64,000 nt of DNA from positions 1 through 64,000 of the forward strand of contig NZ_LVHI01000039.1 of the NCBI RefSeq assembly GCF_001645385.1, written 5' to 3'. The stretch comes from Rhodococcoides kyotonense. Its GTDB lineage: Bacteria > Actinomycetota > Actinomycetes > Mycobacteriales > Mycobacteriaceae. Numbering within the stretch: the stretch's first letter is position 1; every line of letters starts with the position of its first letter. Of this stretch, positions 34,082 to 43,318 are shown piece by piece. The translations under genes and the position numbers were made by a program. The notes under the pieces were generated by a model. That model had not been told where the DNA came from. It saw nothing but the letters and a program-made list of their open reading frames with translations, and did not search any database.

Positions 34082-35785
34082 GTGACCCACGCTGTTCCAT
34101 CTAGTACATCCGTTTCTCCTACCGCGGACGCCGACGACGCGACCGTCACATTCGCCGAGCTCGGCCTCCCCGAGCCCGTCGTCGCCGCACTCGCGCGCAA
34201 CTCCATCACGGTGCCGTCGCCGATTCAGGCCAAGGCGCTTCCCGACGCCATCGCCGGCAAGAACGTTCTCGGTCGCGCTCAGACCGGCTCGGGTAAGACC
34301 CTTGCCTTCGGCCTGCCGATTCTGGCGCGCCTCGCACAGCACACGGATCGTCCCGCTGCGAAGCGACCCCGTGCGCTGGTCCTCGTTCCTACCCGTGAGC
34401 TGGCATTCCAGGTCGTCGACTCGCTGTCTCCGTACGCCGGAGCAGTCGGACTGAACGTGCGCGCCGCTGTCGGTGGCACGCCGTTCAACAAGCAGGTCGA
34501 GCAGCTGCGACGCGGCATCGACGTCTTCGTCGCCACTCCCGGTCGGCTTGCCGACCACCTCCGCCAGGGCACGTGCGTCCTGGACGCCATCGAGATCACG
34601 GCCCTGGACGAGGCCGATCAAATGGCCGACATGGGCTTCCTGCCCGAGGTTCGCGCCGTGCTGGCCGAGACCCCGTCCGACGGACAGCGGATGCTGTTCT
34701 CGGCGACGCTCGACCGCGAGGTGCAGTCCCTGGTTCGCCAGTTCCTGCCCGACCACGTCGAGCACTCGACGCAGGACGGCAAGGCGAGCGTCCGCACCAT
34801 GGACCACTACATGCTGATGGTCGATCGTGGCCAGAAAGATCTCGTGCTGTCCGAGATCGGCGCTCGCGAGGGTGGCCGCACCATCATGTTCGCGCGTACC
34901 AAGCTCGGATGCGACGGCATCACCGATCGCCTGCGCGCAGTGGGCGTCGCTGCGGAGTCCTTGCACGGCGGTAAGGCACAGAACCAGCGCACCCGTGTCC
35001 TCGAGCGCTTCAAGAGTGGGCGCACACCGGTTCTGGTCGCCACCGACGTCGCTGCTCGCGGTATTCACGTCGACGGCATCGATCTCGTCGTGCACGTCGA
35101 TCCCCCGGCCGACCACAAGGACTACCTTCACCGCGCAGGCCGTACGGCTCGCGCCGGCGAGAAGGGAACGGTCGTCGCGATCGTTCTGCCGAACCAGCGT
35201 CGGCAGATTCAGCGTCTGACCGGAATGGCCGGGGTCAAGGCCACCTCCGTGAACGTCGCACCGGGGTCCGCCGAATTGACCGACATCACCGGCGCACAGA
35301 AGCCGTCGGGCGAGCCGTTGCGCGCGGTCAGCAGCGGTGTGCGCGATCGACGTGACGACCGGCCTCGTTCCGGCGGCTACCAGGGCGACCGCCCCCGCAC
35401 CGGCGGCTACCAAGGCGACCGCCCCCGCACCGGCGGCTACCAAGGCGACCGCCCCCGCACCGGCGGCTACCAAGGCGACCGCCCCCGCACCGGCGGCTAC
35501 CAAGGCGACCGCCCCCGCACCGGCGGCTACCAAGGCGACCGCCCCCGCACCGCCAAGGCGACCGCCCCCGCACCGGCGGCTACCAAGGCGACCGCCCCCG
35601 CACCGGCGGCTACCAAGGCGACCGCCCCCGCACCGGCGGCTACCAAGGCGACAACCCTCGTACCCGGCCCAGCTACGCCCAGGACGACGCGAAGGCCGGT
35701 GGTTTCCGTAGCCGCACCGAGCGCCGCTCCTACGACGGATTCGACGGGCCTGCACGCGCCCGGTAATTCCATTCGGAATTCCTGA
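34082..35785 (+). CDS. DEAD-box ATP-dependent RNA helicase with frameshifted repeat C terminus
   Basis: RNA helicase of 567 residues as it reads. Q motif VPSPIQAKALPDAI, motif I AQTGSGKT, PTRELA, TPGRL, DEADQMADMG, SAT, ATDVAARGIHVDGI and HRAGRTARAG are all intact in residues 15-400. From 35371 a 30-bp repeat encodes GGYQGDRPRT units, a basic RNA-binding tail. At 35551 a 7-bp shorter unit shifts the frame, and the product continues as ATKATAPAPA repeats to an odd end. The GTG at 34082 follows CCGGAGAGG. Without the deletion the frame would give GGFRSRTERRSYDGFDGPARAR and stop at 35766. Cold- or stress-related RNA remodelling is the family role. Confidence 0.88.
   Translation: MTHAVPSSTSVSPTADADDATVTFAELGLPEPVVAALARNSITVPSPIQAKALPDAIAGKNVLGRAQTGSGKTLAFGLPILARLAQHTDRPAAKRPRALVLVPTRELAFQVVDSLSPYAGAVGLNVRAAVGGTPFNKQVEQLRRGIDVFVATPGRLADHLRQGTCVLDAIEITALDEADQMADMGFLPEVRAVLAETPSDGQRMLFSATLDREVQSLVRQFLPDHVEHSTQDGKASVRTMDHYMLMVDRGQKDLVLSEIGAREGGRTIMFARTKLGCDGITDRLRAVGVAAESLHGGKAQNQRTRVLERFKSGRTPVLVATDVAARGIHVDGIDLVVHVDPPADHKDYLHRAGRTARAGEKGTVVAIVLPNQRRQIQRLTGMAGVKATSVNVAPGSAELTDITGAQKPSGEPLRAVSSGVRDRRDDRPRSGGYQGDRPRTGGYQGDRPRTGGYQGDRPRTGGYQGDRPRTGGYQGDRPRTGGYQGDRPRTAKATAPAPAATKATAPAPAATKATAPAPAATKATTLVPGPATPRTTRRPVVSVAAPSAAPTTDSTGLHAPGNSIRNS
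35371..35663 (+). repeat. 30-bp tandem repeat in the helicase gene
   Basis: Ten tandem units of about 30 bp (cggcggctac/caaggcgacc/gcccccgcac), starting at 35371. Units 2-6 are identical; unit 1 differs by one base. Unit 7 (35551-35573) is 23 bp, lacking gcggcta. Unit 10 is degenerate. The array encodes a Gly/Arg/Gln-rich tail in the original frame and Ala/Thr/Pro/Lys in the shifted one. Identical units imply recent slippage or homogenisation. Confidence 0.95.
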
Positions 35786-35790
35786 TCGTC

Positions 35791-35826
35791 CGATGGCTGC
35801 CACCTCTTCCGAGGTGGCAGCCATCG
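35791..35826 (+). terminator. Helicase gene terminator
   Basis: 16-bp perfect stem (CGATGGCTGCCACCTC with its complement) with a TTCC loop, followed by TGCTTTCC. Begins 5 bases after the frameshifted stop. Confidence 0.75.
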
Positions 35827-35933
35827 TGCTTTCCGTGCGTCGGACAACCGGCGAAACGATGGGATCCTCGGCCGAAAGCGGGGACCACTTCGCTTGTCGT
35901 ACGTTCGCGCGCCCGGCATGAAAAGCTGTACCT

Positions 35934-37385
35934 ATGACCTCAGCAGTGAACTCGTCAGAACTCGCCCAGATCGGCGTCACCGGACTCGCCGTGATGGGCT
36001 CGAACATCGCCCGTAATCTCGCGCGCCACGGACACACCGTCGCGCTGCACAACCGCAGCATCGCCAAGACCGACGCATTGCTCGAGGAGCACGGAAGCGA
36101 AGGAAAGTTCGTCCGTACGGAGACGATCGAGGAATTCGTCGCCGCATTGCAGAAGCCACGCCGAGTCCTGATCATGGTCAAGGCAGGCGACCCCACCGAT
36201 GCCGTCATCGAGGAGCTCGCGTCCGCGATGGAAGAGGGCGACATCATCATCGACGGCGGTAACGCGCTGTACACCGACACCATCCGCCGTGAGGCGTCCC
36301 TCAAGGAGCGTGGACTGCACTTCGTCGGTGCAGGCATCTCCGGCGGCGAGGAGGGCGCGCTGAACGGCCCCTCGATCATGCCCGGCGGTCCGGCCGAGTC
36401 GTACAAGGCTCTGGGCCCTCTCCTCGAGTCGATCGCCGCTCAGGTCGACGGCACCCCGTGCTGCACCCACATCGGTCCCGACGGTTCGGGCCACTTCGTG
36501 AAGATGGTCCACAACGGCATCGAATACGCCGACATGCAGCTGATCGGCGAGGCGTACAACCTGTTCCGCGACGCACTCGACCTCACCCCGGCCCAGATCG
36601 CCGACGTCTTCACCGAATGGAACAACGGTGACCTCGAGAGCTACCTCGTCGAAATCACCGCGGAGGTGCTGAAGCAGGTCGACGCGAAGACGGGCCAGCC
36701 GCTCGTCGACGTCATCGTCGACGCTGCAGAGCAGAAGGGCACCGGGCGGTGGACCGTCAAGGCCGCACTCGACCTCGGCGTCCCGGTTACCGGCATCGCC
36801 GAGGCCGTCTTCGCTCGTGCACTGTCCGGTTCGCGCACTCAGCGGAAAGCCGCCGTCGGCCTTGCGTCCGGCACGTTGTCCGAGAAGCCGTCCGATGCCG
36901 AGCAGTTCACGCACGACATCAGCCGCGCGCTGTACGCATCGAAGATCGTCGCGTACGCGCAGGGATTCGACCAGATCGCCGCAGGCAGTGCCGAATACGA
37001 CTGGAACCTCCACCCCGGTGACCTTGCGACGATCTGGCGCGGTGGCTGCATCATCCGTGCACGTTTCCTCGACCGCATCAAGGACGCGTACGACGACAAT
37101 GCCGAGCTTCCCAGCCTGATCCTGGCGCCGTACTTCCGCGAGGCGATCGAGAACGCGATCGACAGCTGGCGCCGCGTCGTCATCACGGCTGCGTCGCTCG
37201 GCATTCCGGTGCCTGCGTTCGCGTCGTCGCTCGCGTACTACGACGCGCTTCGCGCCGAGCGTCTGCCGGCGGCGCTGACCCAGGGACAACGGGACTTCTT
37301 CGGGGCGCACACCTACGAGCGCACCGATTCCGAGGGCAAGTTCCACACACTGTGGAGCGGCGACCGCTCCGAGGTGCAGGCCTAG
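35934..37385 (+). CDS. gnd: 6-phosphogluconate dehydrogenase, decarboxylating
   Basis: Oxidises and decarboxylates 6-phosphogluconate to ribulose 5-phosphate, reducing NADP in the pentose phosphate pathway; 483 residues, the long homodimeric form. Dinucleotide fold GVTGLAVMGSNIARNLARHGHTVALHNRS, substrate helix VGAGISGGEEGALNGPSIMPGG, catalytic Lys/His region GHFVKMVHNGIEYADMQLIGEAY and a C-terminal HTLWSGDRSEV tail. Equivalent to M. tuberculosis gnd1, which also lies near guaB1 and BlaI/M56. Confidence 0.97.
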   Translation: MTSAVNSSELAQIGVTGLAVMGSNIARNLARHGHTVALHNRSIAKTDALLEEHGSEGKFVRTETIEEFVAALQKPRRVLIMVKAGDPTDAVIEELASAMEEGDIIIDGGNALYTDTIRREASLKERGLHFVGAGISGGEEGALNGPSIMPGGPAESYKALGPLLESIAAQVDGTPCCTHIGPDGSGHFVKMVHNGIEYADMQLIGEAYNLFRDALDLTPAQIADVFTEWNNGDLESYLVEITAEVLKQVDAKTGQPLVDVIVDAAEQKGTGRWTVKAALDLGVPVTGIAEAVFARALSGSRTQRKAAVGLASGTLSEKPSDAEQFTHDISRALYASKIVAYAQGFDQIAAGSAEYDWNLHPGDLATIWRGGCIIRARFLDRIKDAYDDNAELPSLILAPYFREAIENAIDSWRRVVITAASLGIPVPAFASSLAYYDALRAERLPAALTQGQRDFFGAHTYERTDSEGKFHTLWSGDRSEVQA

Positions 37386-37402
37386 TAAGCCACCGCCGCG
37401 AC

Positions 37403-37448
37403 GAGCCGCCGGTCACGACACTCGCAGAGATGTCGTGACCGGCGGCTC
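37403..37448. terminator. Bidirectional hairpin between gnd and DUF4262 gene
   Basis: Perfect 18-bp stem (37403-37420 with 37431-37448, first arm begins GAGCCGCCGGTCACGACA), 10-base loop, sitting between convergent genes 17 bases after gnd and 5 bases before the DUF4262 stop. Suitable as terminator for both. Confidence 0.8.
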
Positions 37449-37452
37449 GCTG

Positions 37453-37968
37453 TCACCATTCGCCGGCGTCGTACCACCCCGGCGGTGGACCGAGGACCGG
37501 TTGGACGATGGTCGACGGGGCGTCACCCTCCCACGGCAGGACGCCCTCGCAGTCTCTCCAGACGGCCTGGACGGCCCGTACCGATGCTGGAGAATACATG
37601 CCGTTCGCCATTGCCAACCACTCGTCGGTACGGTCGACGTCGACGACATAGAAGTCGAAACCCGCTGCCGAGACGTACATTCCGGCGCCCAGACGATCTC
37701 CACCGACGACCACGCGTCGCGCCAGCGCGTTCAATATCGCAGCGGAATCCGACGGGTCCCGGCCGGTCACCACGATCTCGGGGTGACCGTGGGCGGTCAA
37801 ACCGATCGTGTAACAGAACGCGGGATCGATCCTGCCGTGCGGCAGGTCGGCGAGCGATCCTCGGGTGTCGGACTCCACGTACTGCAACGCCCACCCGTGT
37901 TTGTCGATCAGTTCTTCGATACTGCGTAGGTACTCCGGAAACGATCGGCCCTCACACATAGCGCACAT
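37453..37968 (-). CDS. DUF4262 domain protein
   Basis: Protein of 171 residues with the DUF4262 pattern: CYTIGLTAHGHPEIVVTGRDP at about 68-88, then a beta-rich part YVSAAGFDFYVVDVDR. An N-terminal CAMC (two Cys three apart) could bind metal. The start at 37968 follows GGGGGAG. Function unknown in the family. Gene ends at a shared terminator with gnd. Confidence 0.82.
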   Translation of the reverse strand: MCAMCEGRSFPEYLRSIEELIDKHGWALQYVESDTRGSLADLPHGRIDPAFCYTIGLTAHGHPEIVVTGRDPSDSAAILNALARRVVVGGDRLGAGMYVSAAGFDFYVVDVDRTDEWLAMANGMYSPASVRAVQAVWRDCEGVLPWEGDAPSTIVQPVLGPPPGWYDAGEW

Positions 37969-38112
37969 GGCTCCCCCAAGCTCTCGACGTGGTGCTCGAC
38001 AACCGATCGAACACATGTTCTCGCCGCGCATGTTGACTCGAGGCACCGACAGAAACCCGCCGCAGCGGTACTGTTCCGCTATGACGCACCCTCGTACGTT
38101 CGACGACGTGAG

Positions 38113-38982
38113 GTGACGGGCGAGATGCCCGTGCTGGCGATCGTCCTCGCTCTCGTCGCAGCGTTTCTCTTCGCGTGCGCGTCGGTGGCGCAACAAAGTG
38201 CTGCAGCTGCGGTACCCGAGGGCGAATCCTTGGTCGCTTCGCTCGTTCGCAGTCCGCGGTGGTGGGCCGGTGTCCTCGGCGACGTGGGCGGGTACGCCGT
38301 TCAGGTCGCGGCGCTCTGGGCGGGATCCGTACTGCTGGTTCAACCACTGCTGGTGTCGATGCTGTTGTTCGCGCTGCCGCTGTCGGCCAAGTTCTCCGGC
38401 TACCGAATGACGCGGACGACATGGGTTCTCGCGATCTCGCTCGCTCTCGCGCTTGCGGTGTTCATCGTCGTCGGCGATCCCACCGAGGGACATGCGAATG
38501 CACCGCTGTCGCAATGGATCGTGCCTCTGGTGATCGCGTTCGGCGTCGTCCTGGCGTGTATTGCTGCGGGCTCGATGTCGAGAAGACCCGGGTCCCGTGC
38601 GCTGCTTCTGGGCGCCGCGGGTGGACTGTTGTTCGGCATGGCCGTCGCGTTCACGAAGTTCGTGACCGACCTGGTCGAGCACGATGCGATGACCGCAGTG
38701 ACTGCGTGGCAGACCTATGCACTGGTCTTCTGCGGCATAGCAGGCTTCTACCTGCAGCAACGCGCATTCCAGTCCGGGCCGCTGTCTGCTTCGCTCCCCG
38801 CCGTCACGATCGGCGAACCCTTCGGAGCGGCCTTCCTCGGCATCACGGTTCTGGACGAGCGCGTGCGCCACGATGCTTTCGAGCTGACCGTCATCGCCGC
38901 GGCCGTCGCCGTCATGATCTACGCGACGATCACCTTGTCGCGCTCGCAGGCGGAGGTCGCCGCACACGCGGACGCCGTCTGA
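38113..38982 (+). CDS. DMT-family transporter (NIPA/EamA-like)
   Basis: Membrane permease of 289 residues with about nine helices. LALVAAFLFACASVAQQSAA starts the first helix and GGLLFGMAVAFTKFVTDLV starts the second half. PAVTIGEPFGAAFLGITVLDERVR is typical of the C-terminal repeat. Start is GTG 38113 (or ATG 38125, which would be four residues shorter). Substrate unknown. guaB1 follows after 18 bases. Confidence 0.85.
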   Translation: MTGEMPVLAIVLALVAAFLFACASVAQQSAAAAVPEGESLVASLVRSPRWWAGVLGDVGGYAVQVAALWAGSVLLVQPLLVSMLLFALPLSAKFSGYRMTRTTWVLAISLALALAVFIVVGDPTEGHANAPLSQWIVPLVIAFGVVLACIAAGSMSRRPGSRALLLGAAGGLLFGMAVAFTKFVTDLVEHDAMTAVTAWQTYALVFCGIAGFYLQQRAFQSGPLSASLPAVTIGEPFGAAFLGITVLDERVRHDAFELTVIAAAVAVMIYATITLSRSQAEVAAHADAV

Positions 38983-39000
38983 CCGGTACGCTGGCGCACC

Positions 39001-40437
39001 GTGCAGTTCCTCGATGGCCAGCAGCCCCCGTACGACTTGACCTACGACGACGTCTTCCTGGTGCCCAACAGGACCGACGTGACGAGCCGGTTCGACGTCG
39101 ACCTCTCGACCGTCGACGGATCCGGAACCACCATCCCGATCGTCGTCTCCAACATGACCGCTGTCGCCGGTCGTCGTATGGCGGAAACCGTCGCGCGACG
39201 CGGTGGAATCACGGTCATTCCCCAGGATCTTCCGGTCGCAGCCGTGGCGGACACCGTCGCATTCGTCAAGAGCCGCGATCTGGTGGCCGACACCCCCGTC
39301 GTCCTCGGTCCCGACGCGTCGGTGTCGGATGCACTCGCGTTGATGCACAAGCGTTCACACGGCGCCGTCGTGGTCGTCGAGGCGGGCAAGCCTGTCGGAG
39401 TCGTCACCGAGGGCGCCTGCACCGATGTCGACCGCTTCGCGCGGCTCAGTTCGGTTGCCGTCACCGACTTCGTGACGGTGTCGTCGGACGCCACGCCTCG
39501 GGCGGTCTTCGAGTCGCTCGAAGCGTCACACGAGGGCCTGGCCGTTCTCGTGGCTCCGGACGGAACCCTCGCCGGCGTCCTCACTCGCACGGGCGCGATC
39601 CGGACCGGTATCTACACACCGGCCGTCGACGCCGCAGGCAAGCTTCGGATCGCGGCAGCGGTGGGCATCAACGGCGACGTCGCCGCGAAGGCAAAGGCAC
39701 TCGTCGAGGCGGGCGCCGATCTGCTCGTCGTCGACACTGCGCACGGACATCAGGAGAAGATGATCGAAGCGCTGTCCGCCATCAAGGCGTTGGACCTGCC
39801 GGTCCCCCTCGCCGCCGGAAACGTGGTCTCGGCAGCGGGTACCCGCGATCTCGTGCAAGCAGGCGCGGACATCGTCAAGGTCGGCGTCGGCCCAGGCGCG
39901 ATGTGCACGACTCGCATGATGACCGGTGTGGGTCGGCCTCAGTTCTCCGCCGTCGCTGAATGTTCCGCCGCCGCGGCGGAATTCGGTGCATCGGTCTGGG
40001 CCGACGGCGGTGTGCGCCACCCGCGTGACGTCGCTCTGGCGCTCGCTGCAGGCGCGGCGAACGTGATGATCGGCTCGTGGTTCGCCGGGACGTACGAGTC
40101 ACCGGGTGATCTGCGATTCGATTCCGCGGGCAACGCCTACAAGGAGAGCTTCGGCATGGCGTCCAAGCGTGCCGTGGCGGCGAGGACTGCAACCGACAGC
40201 GCCTTCGACCGCGCACGGAAGGGTCTGTTCGAAGAAGGCATTTCGAGCTCGCGGATGCGACTGGACCCCGATCGTCCCGGCGTCGAAGATCTCATCGACC
40301 ACATCTGCTCGGGGGTCCGAAGCACGTGCACCTACGCGGGCGCGCGAACGCTACCGGAACTTCACGAACGCGCCGTCCTGGGCGTTCAGTCCGCGGCAGG
40401 CTTCGCCGAGGGACGCCCGCTGCCCAGCGGATGGTGA
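39001..40437 (+). CDS. guaB1: GuaB1-family IMPDH-related GMP reductase
   Basis: TIM-barrel enzyme of 478 residues with a CBS module inside the barrel (RSHGAVVVVEAGKPVGVVTEGA, then HEGLAVLVAPDGTLAGVLTRTGA). Catalytic loop GVGPGAMCTTRMMTGVG carries the active Cys, and ADGGVRHPRDVALALAAGAANVMIGSWFAG is the substrate phosphate site. The mycobacterial member has been shown to reduce GMP to IMP for purine salvage, so GMP reductase is favoured over IMP dehydrogenase. GTG start at 39001. Confidence 0.93.
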   Translation: MQFLDGQQPPYDLTYDDVFLVPNRTDVTSRFDVDLSTVDGSGTTIPIVVSNMTAVAGRRMAETVARRGGITVIPQDLPVAAVADTVAFVKSRDLVADTPVVLGPDASVSDALALMHKRSHGAVVVVEAGKPVGVVTEGACTDVDRFARLSSVAVTDFVTVSSDATPRAVFESLEASHEGLAVLVAPDGTLAGVLTRTGAIRTGIYTPAVDAAGKLRIAAAVGINGDVAAKAKALVEAGADLLVVDTAHGHQEKMIEALSAIKALDLPVPLAAGNVVSAAGTRDLVQAGADIVKVGVGPGAMCTTRMMTGVGRPQFSAVAECSAAAAEFGASVWADGGVRHPRDVALALAAGAANVMIGSWFAGTYESPGDLRFDSAGNAYKESFGMASKRAVAARTATDSAFDRARKGLFEEGISSSRMRLDPDRPGVEDLIDHICSGVRSTCTYAGARTLPELHERAVLGVQSAAGFAEGRPLPSGW

Positions 40438-40478
40438 CGTCCGCCGCGGCACACGGGCGCGTCGTCGCCCCCAGACGT

Positions 40479-40792
40479 TAGAATGATGGCTTCGCGATTC
40501 ATCGAACATCCTTCGGCCCGGTTCACGGACGTCACGTGCGTGGACAGGGTTCCAGGGAGCAACGGAAAGGAACAAGGTGCCTGAGGCACCCGTCATCACA
40601 ACCGCCGCCGTCGCGTCCAGCGACCAGGGCGACGAGGGCTCCACTTCGGAGGGTTCCTCTATCGAGCCGGGTGAGAAACCCGGCGATCTCACTTCCTCTC
40701 GACCGGCATCTCGATCGACACTGTCTCGCCGTTCGCGGCAGCCGGAACCTCACGGCGCCATGCGCCTGTCCCAACTACGGCGGCGATGAGCC
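40479..40792 (+). promoter_or_regulatory. Promoter and long leader upstream of the CNNM genes
   Basis: The gap after guaB1 is 355 bases. TAGAAT (40479-40484) is a 5/6 -10 box, implying a leader of roughly 300 bases. It holds hairpins at 40575-40589 (GGTGCC-TGA-GGCACC) and 40666-40684 (GCCGGGT with ACCCGGC). An open frame from GTG 40577 to TGA 40787-40789 encodes 70 Ser/Arg-rich residues, in the same frame as the CNNM gene and separated from its ATG by TGA-GCC. No known Mg riboswitch consensus is seen. Whether the peptide is made is unknown. Confidence 0.5.
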
Positions 40793-42175
40793 ATGGACTT
40801 GATCCTGAGCATCCTCAGCCTCGTCGGATTCGTCGCACTGACCGCAGGCACTGCCCTCTTCGTCGCAGCCGAGTTCTCGCTGACGGCGCTCGAGAAGAGC
40901 GCAGTCGATTCGGCTGCTGCCGCATCGGGTGACATCCGTTCCCGGCAGGTGCAGCGCGCGCACCGAACACTGTCGTTCCAGTTGTCCGGCGCGCAACTCG
41001 GCATCACCATCACAACCCTCATCACCGGCTACCTCGCCGAACCGGTCTTGGCCCGCTTCTTCGTGCCCGTCGCCACGGCGCTCGGGGCGTCGGAATCCCT
41101 GGCGTCGGGTCTGTCCCTCGCGGTCGCTCTGATCGTCGCGACGTCGTTCTCCATGATCTTCGGCGAGCTCGTGCCCAAGAACATCGCCATCGCCGAACCC
41201 ATGGCAACCGCGCGTGCCACGGCCGGATTGATGTCCGGGTTCTCGGCCGTCTTCCGGTGGGCCATCAACGGCCTGAACGGCTCGGCCAACTGGCTCGTAC
41301 GCAGACTCGGCGTCGAGCCGGCCGAGGAACTTCGATCCGCCCGCTCACCACGTGAGTTGAGCTCGCTGGTGCGGACGTCGGCCCAGCACGGTTCACTCGA
41401 CGAGAGCACTGCCCGTCTCGTCGGCAGATCTCTGCAGTTCGGCGAGCGCACCGCCGAGGAACTGATGACGCCCCGGGTGAAAGTCGAATCGCTGTCGGTG
41501 TCCGACACCGCGTCCGACTTGATCGAGACGGCGTCGCGCACGGGCTTCTCCCGATTTCCCGTCGTCGACGGCGATCTGGACGACACCGTGGGTGTCGTCC
41601 ACCTGAAACATGCGTTCGCCGTGCCCGCGGGGCGGCGACGCGAGACCCTCCTCGACACGCTCGCCCAGGATGTGCCCGTCGTTCCGTCCAGCCTGGACGG
41701 CGACTCGGTCATGGAACGGGTGCGGGCGGACGGAATGCAGGTCGCACTCGTCGTCGACGAGTACGGCGGCACCGCAGGAATGGTGACCATGGAGGACCTC
41801 ATCGAGGAGATCCTCGGAGACGTGCACGACGAGCACGACGAACCGGAAATCGACGTGCAGAGATTCGGCGACGGCTGGCTCTGCTCCGGCCTGCTTCGGA
41901 TCGACGAGGTCGCCGCCGCGACCGGGTATCAGGCGCCCGAAGGCGAGTACGAGACCATCGGCGGCCTGGTTCTGTCCGAACTGGGCAGAATTCCGACCGC
42001 AGGCGACAAGGTGGTGCTCCCCCGCTTGGCGTCCGACGATCCGGCGGACTCCAACGGCGGTTGGGTCGCTCGAGTCACCCGCATGGACGGTCGACGAATC
42101 GACAGAATCATGCTCCAGCCCGTAGCCGCCGAAACGGTGGCACAGATCAGCGCGGAGGAGAACGCCCGTGGGTGA
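40793..42175 (+). CDS. CNNM/CorC-HlyC family membrane protein 1
   Basis: Divalent-cation (Mg) efflux-type protein of 460 residues. DUF21 membrane domain to about 190 (LFVAAEFSLTALEKSAVD, FSMIFGELVPKNIAIAEP), a CBS pair at about 205-330 (EELMTPRVKVESLS, then MVTMEDLIEEILGDVHDEHDE), and a CorC_HlyC domain to 450. The annotation hemolysin for this family is historical. Equivalent to Rv1842c from memory. The next CNNM gene overlaps by 8 bases. Confidence 0.92.
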   Translation: MDLILSILSLVGFVALTAGTALFVAAEFSLTALEKSAVDSAAAASGDIRSRQVQRAHRTLSFQLSGAQLGITITTLITGYLAEPVLARFFVPVATALGASESLASGLSLAVALIVATSFSMIFGELVPKNIAIAEPMATARATAGLMSGFSAVFRWAINGLNGSANWLVRRLGVEPAEELRSARSPRELSSLVRTSAQHGSLDESTARLVGRSLQFGERTAEELMTPRVKVESLSVSDTASDLIETASRTGFSRFPVVDGDLDDTVGVVHLKHAFAVPAGRRRETLLDTLAQDVPVVPSSLDGDSVMERVRADGMQVALVVDEYGGTAGMVTMEDLIEEILGDVHDEHDEPEIDVQRFGDGWLCSGLLRIDEVAAATGYQAPEGEYETIGGLVLSELGRIPTAGDKVVLPRLASDDPADSNGGWVARVTRMDGRRIDRIMLQPVAAETVAQISAEENARG

Positions 42176-43277
42176 CGTACTCGCCGTTCTGCTGGCGGTT
42201 CTACTGCTCGGCGGCAACGCATTCTTCGTGGGCGCCGAGTTCTCGTTGATCTCGGCACGACGCGACCGGCTGGAATCACAGCTCGCACAGGGCAAGAAAC
42301 GTGCGAAGTCGGTGATAGAGGCCGGCCAGAATCTGTCCCTCATGCTCGCTGCAGCGCAGCTGGGCATCACGATCTGTTCCATTCTGCTCGGGCGCGTCGG
42401 TGAACCTGCCGTCGCGCACCTGTTCGAGAAGCCGATGGATCTGCTCGGCGTCCCGGAAGCACTGCTGCACCCGATCGCGTTCACGATCTCGCTCGCTCTG
42501 GTCGTCGTGCTGCACATTCTGATCGGCGAGATGGTTCCGAAGAACATTGCCATCGCGGGCCCGGAGCGCACGGCGATGCTGCTCGTTCCGGTGCATCTGA
42601 TGTTCATCAAGGTCGCCAAGCCGCTGATCTCGTTCTACAACCTGTGCGCCAACCTCACGCTGCGTGCTGTGCGTATCGAACCGAAGGACGAACTGGAGTC
42701 GTCGGTGTCGGCCGACGAGTTGTCTCAGATGATCGGCGAGTCTCGATCCGAGGGCCTGATCGACGAGGAGGAACACCGTCGCCTCACACAAGCCCTCGAC
42801 ATCTCCGGACGCACGGTGGCCGAAGTTCTGATTCCGTTCGCGGAGGTGAGGACCGTTCGCTCGGCGAGTGCGACGTCGGGACCCACACTGGGTTCGGTGG
42901 AGGACGCCGTCGTCGCCACCGGCTTCTCGCGGTACCCGGTGCAAACAGCGGACGGTTCGCTCGCCGGCTATCTGCACCTGAAAGACGTCCTCGAGTACAT
43001 GCTCGACGACACCGCAGGACCGGACACCGAGATACCCCGTGCGCAGGTCCGACGCCTACCCGTCATCGCGTCCGAGACGACGATCGACGACGCACTGACG
43101 CGGCTGCGTCGGATGAGCAGTCACCTCGGGGCAGTTCGGGACGCCACAGGAGCCACGGTCGGGATCGTCGCTCTCGAAGACCTCGTCGAGGAGTTCGTCG
43201 GTACGGTGCGCGACGGTACCCACCGGGTCGCCGACCCGATGCCCGGGCATCCGGCGCGTGGGAGTGATTCGTCCTGA
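42168..43277 (+). CDS. CNNM/CorC-HlyC family membrane protein 2
   Basis: Second paralogue, 369 residues. DUF21 domain (FFVGAEFSLISARRDRLESQLAQGKKRAKS, HILIGEMVPKNIAIAGP) and CBS pair, ending LEDLVEEFVGTVRDGTHR without the CorC_HlyC C-terminal domain. The paralogues probably form a heterodimeric transporter or regulator. Overlaps the first gene by 8 bases. Confidence 0.92.
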   Translation: MGDVLAVLLAVLLLGGNAFFVGAEFSLISARRDRLESQLAQGKKRAKSVIEAGQNLSLMLAAAQLGITICSILLGRVGEPAVAHLFEKPMDLLGVPEALLHPIAFTISLALVVVLHILIGEMVPKNIAIAGPERTAMLLVPVHLMFIKVAKPLISFYNLCANLTLRAVRIEPKDELESSVSADELSQMIGESRSEGLIDEEEHRRLTQALDISGRTVAEVLIPFAEVRTVRSASATSGPTLGSVEDAVVATGFSRYPVQTADGSLAGYLHLKDVLEYMLDDTAGPDTEIPRAQVRRLPVIASETTIDDALTRLRRMSSHLGAVRDATGATVGIVALEDLVEEFVGTVRDGTHRVADPMPGHPARGSDSS

Positions 43278-43318
43278 TCGCCACACGTTCGGTTCTGCCG
43301 GAACAGGAATGGACGGCG

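Noticed and set aside
35371..35663. CRISPR array
   Set aside because: Units are contiguous with no spacers and lie inside a reading frame; no cas genes.
33992..36406. Long minus-strand open frame across the helicase and gnd
   Set aside because: It is antisense to two strong genes and its repeats mirror the helicase repeat.
40438..40792. M-box (ykoK) Mg riboswitch before the CNNM genes
   Set aside because: The conserved M-box blocks are not visible, so only an unclassified leader is claimed.
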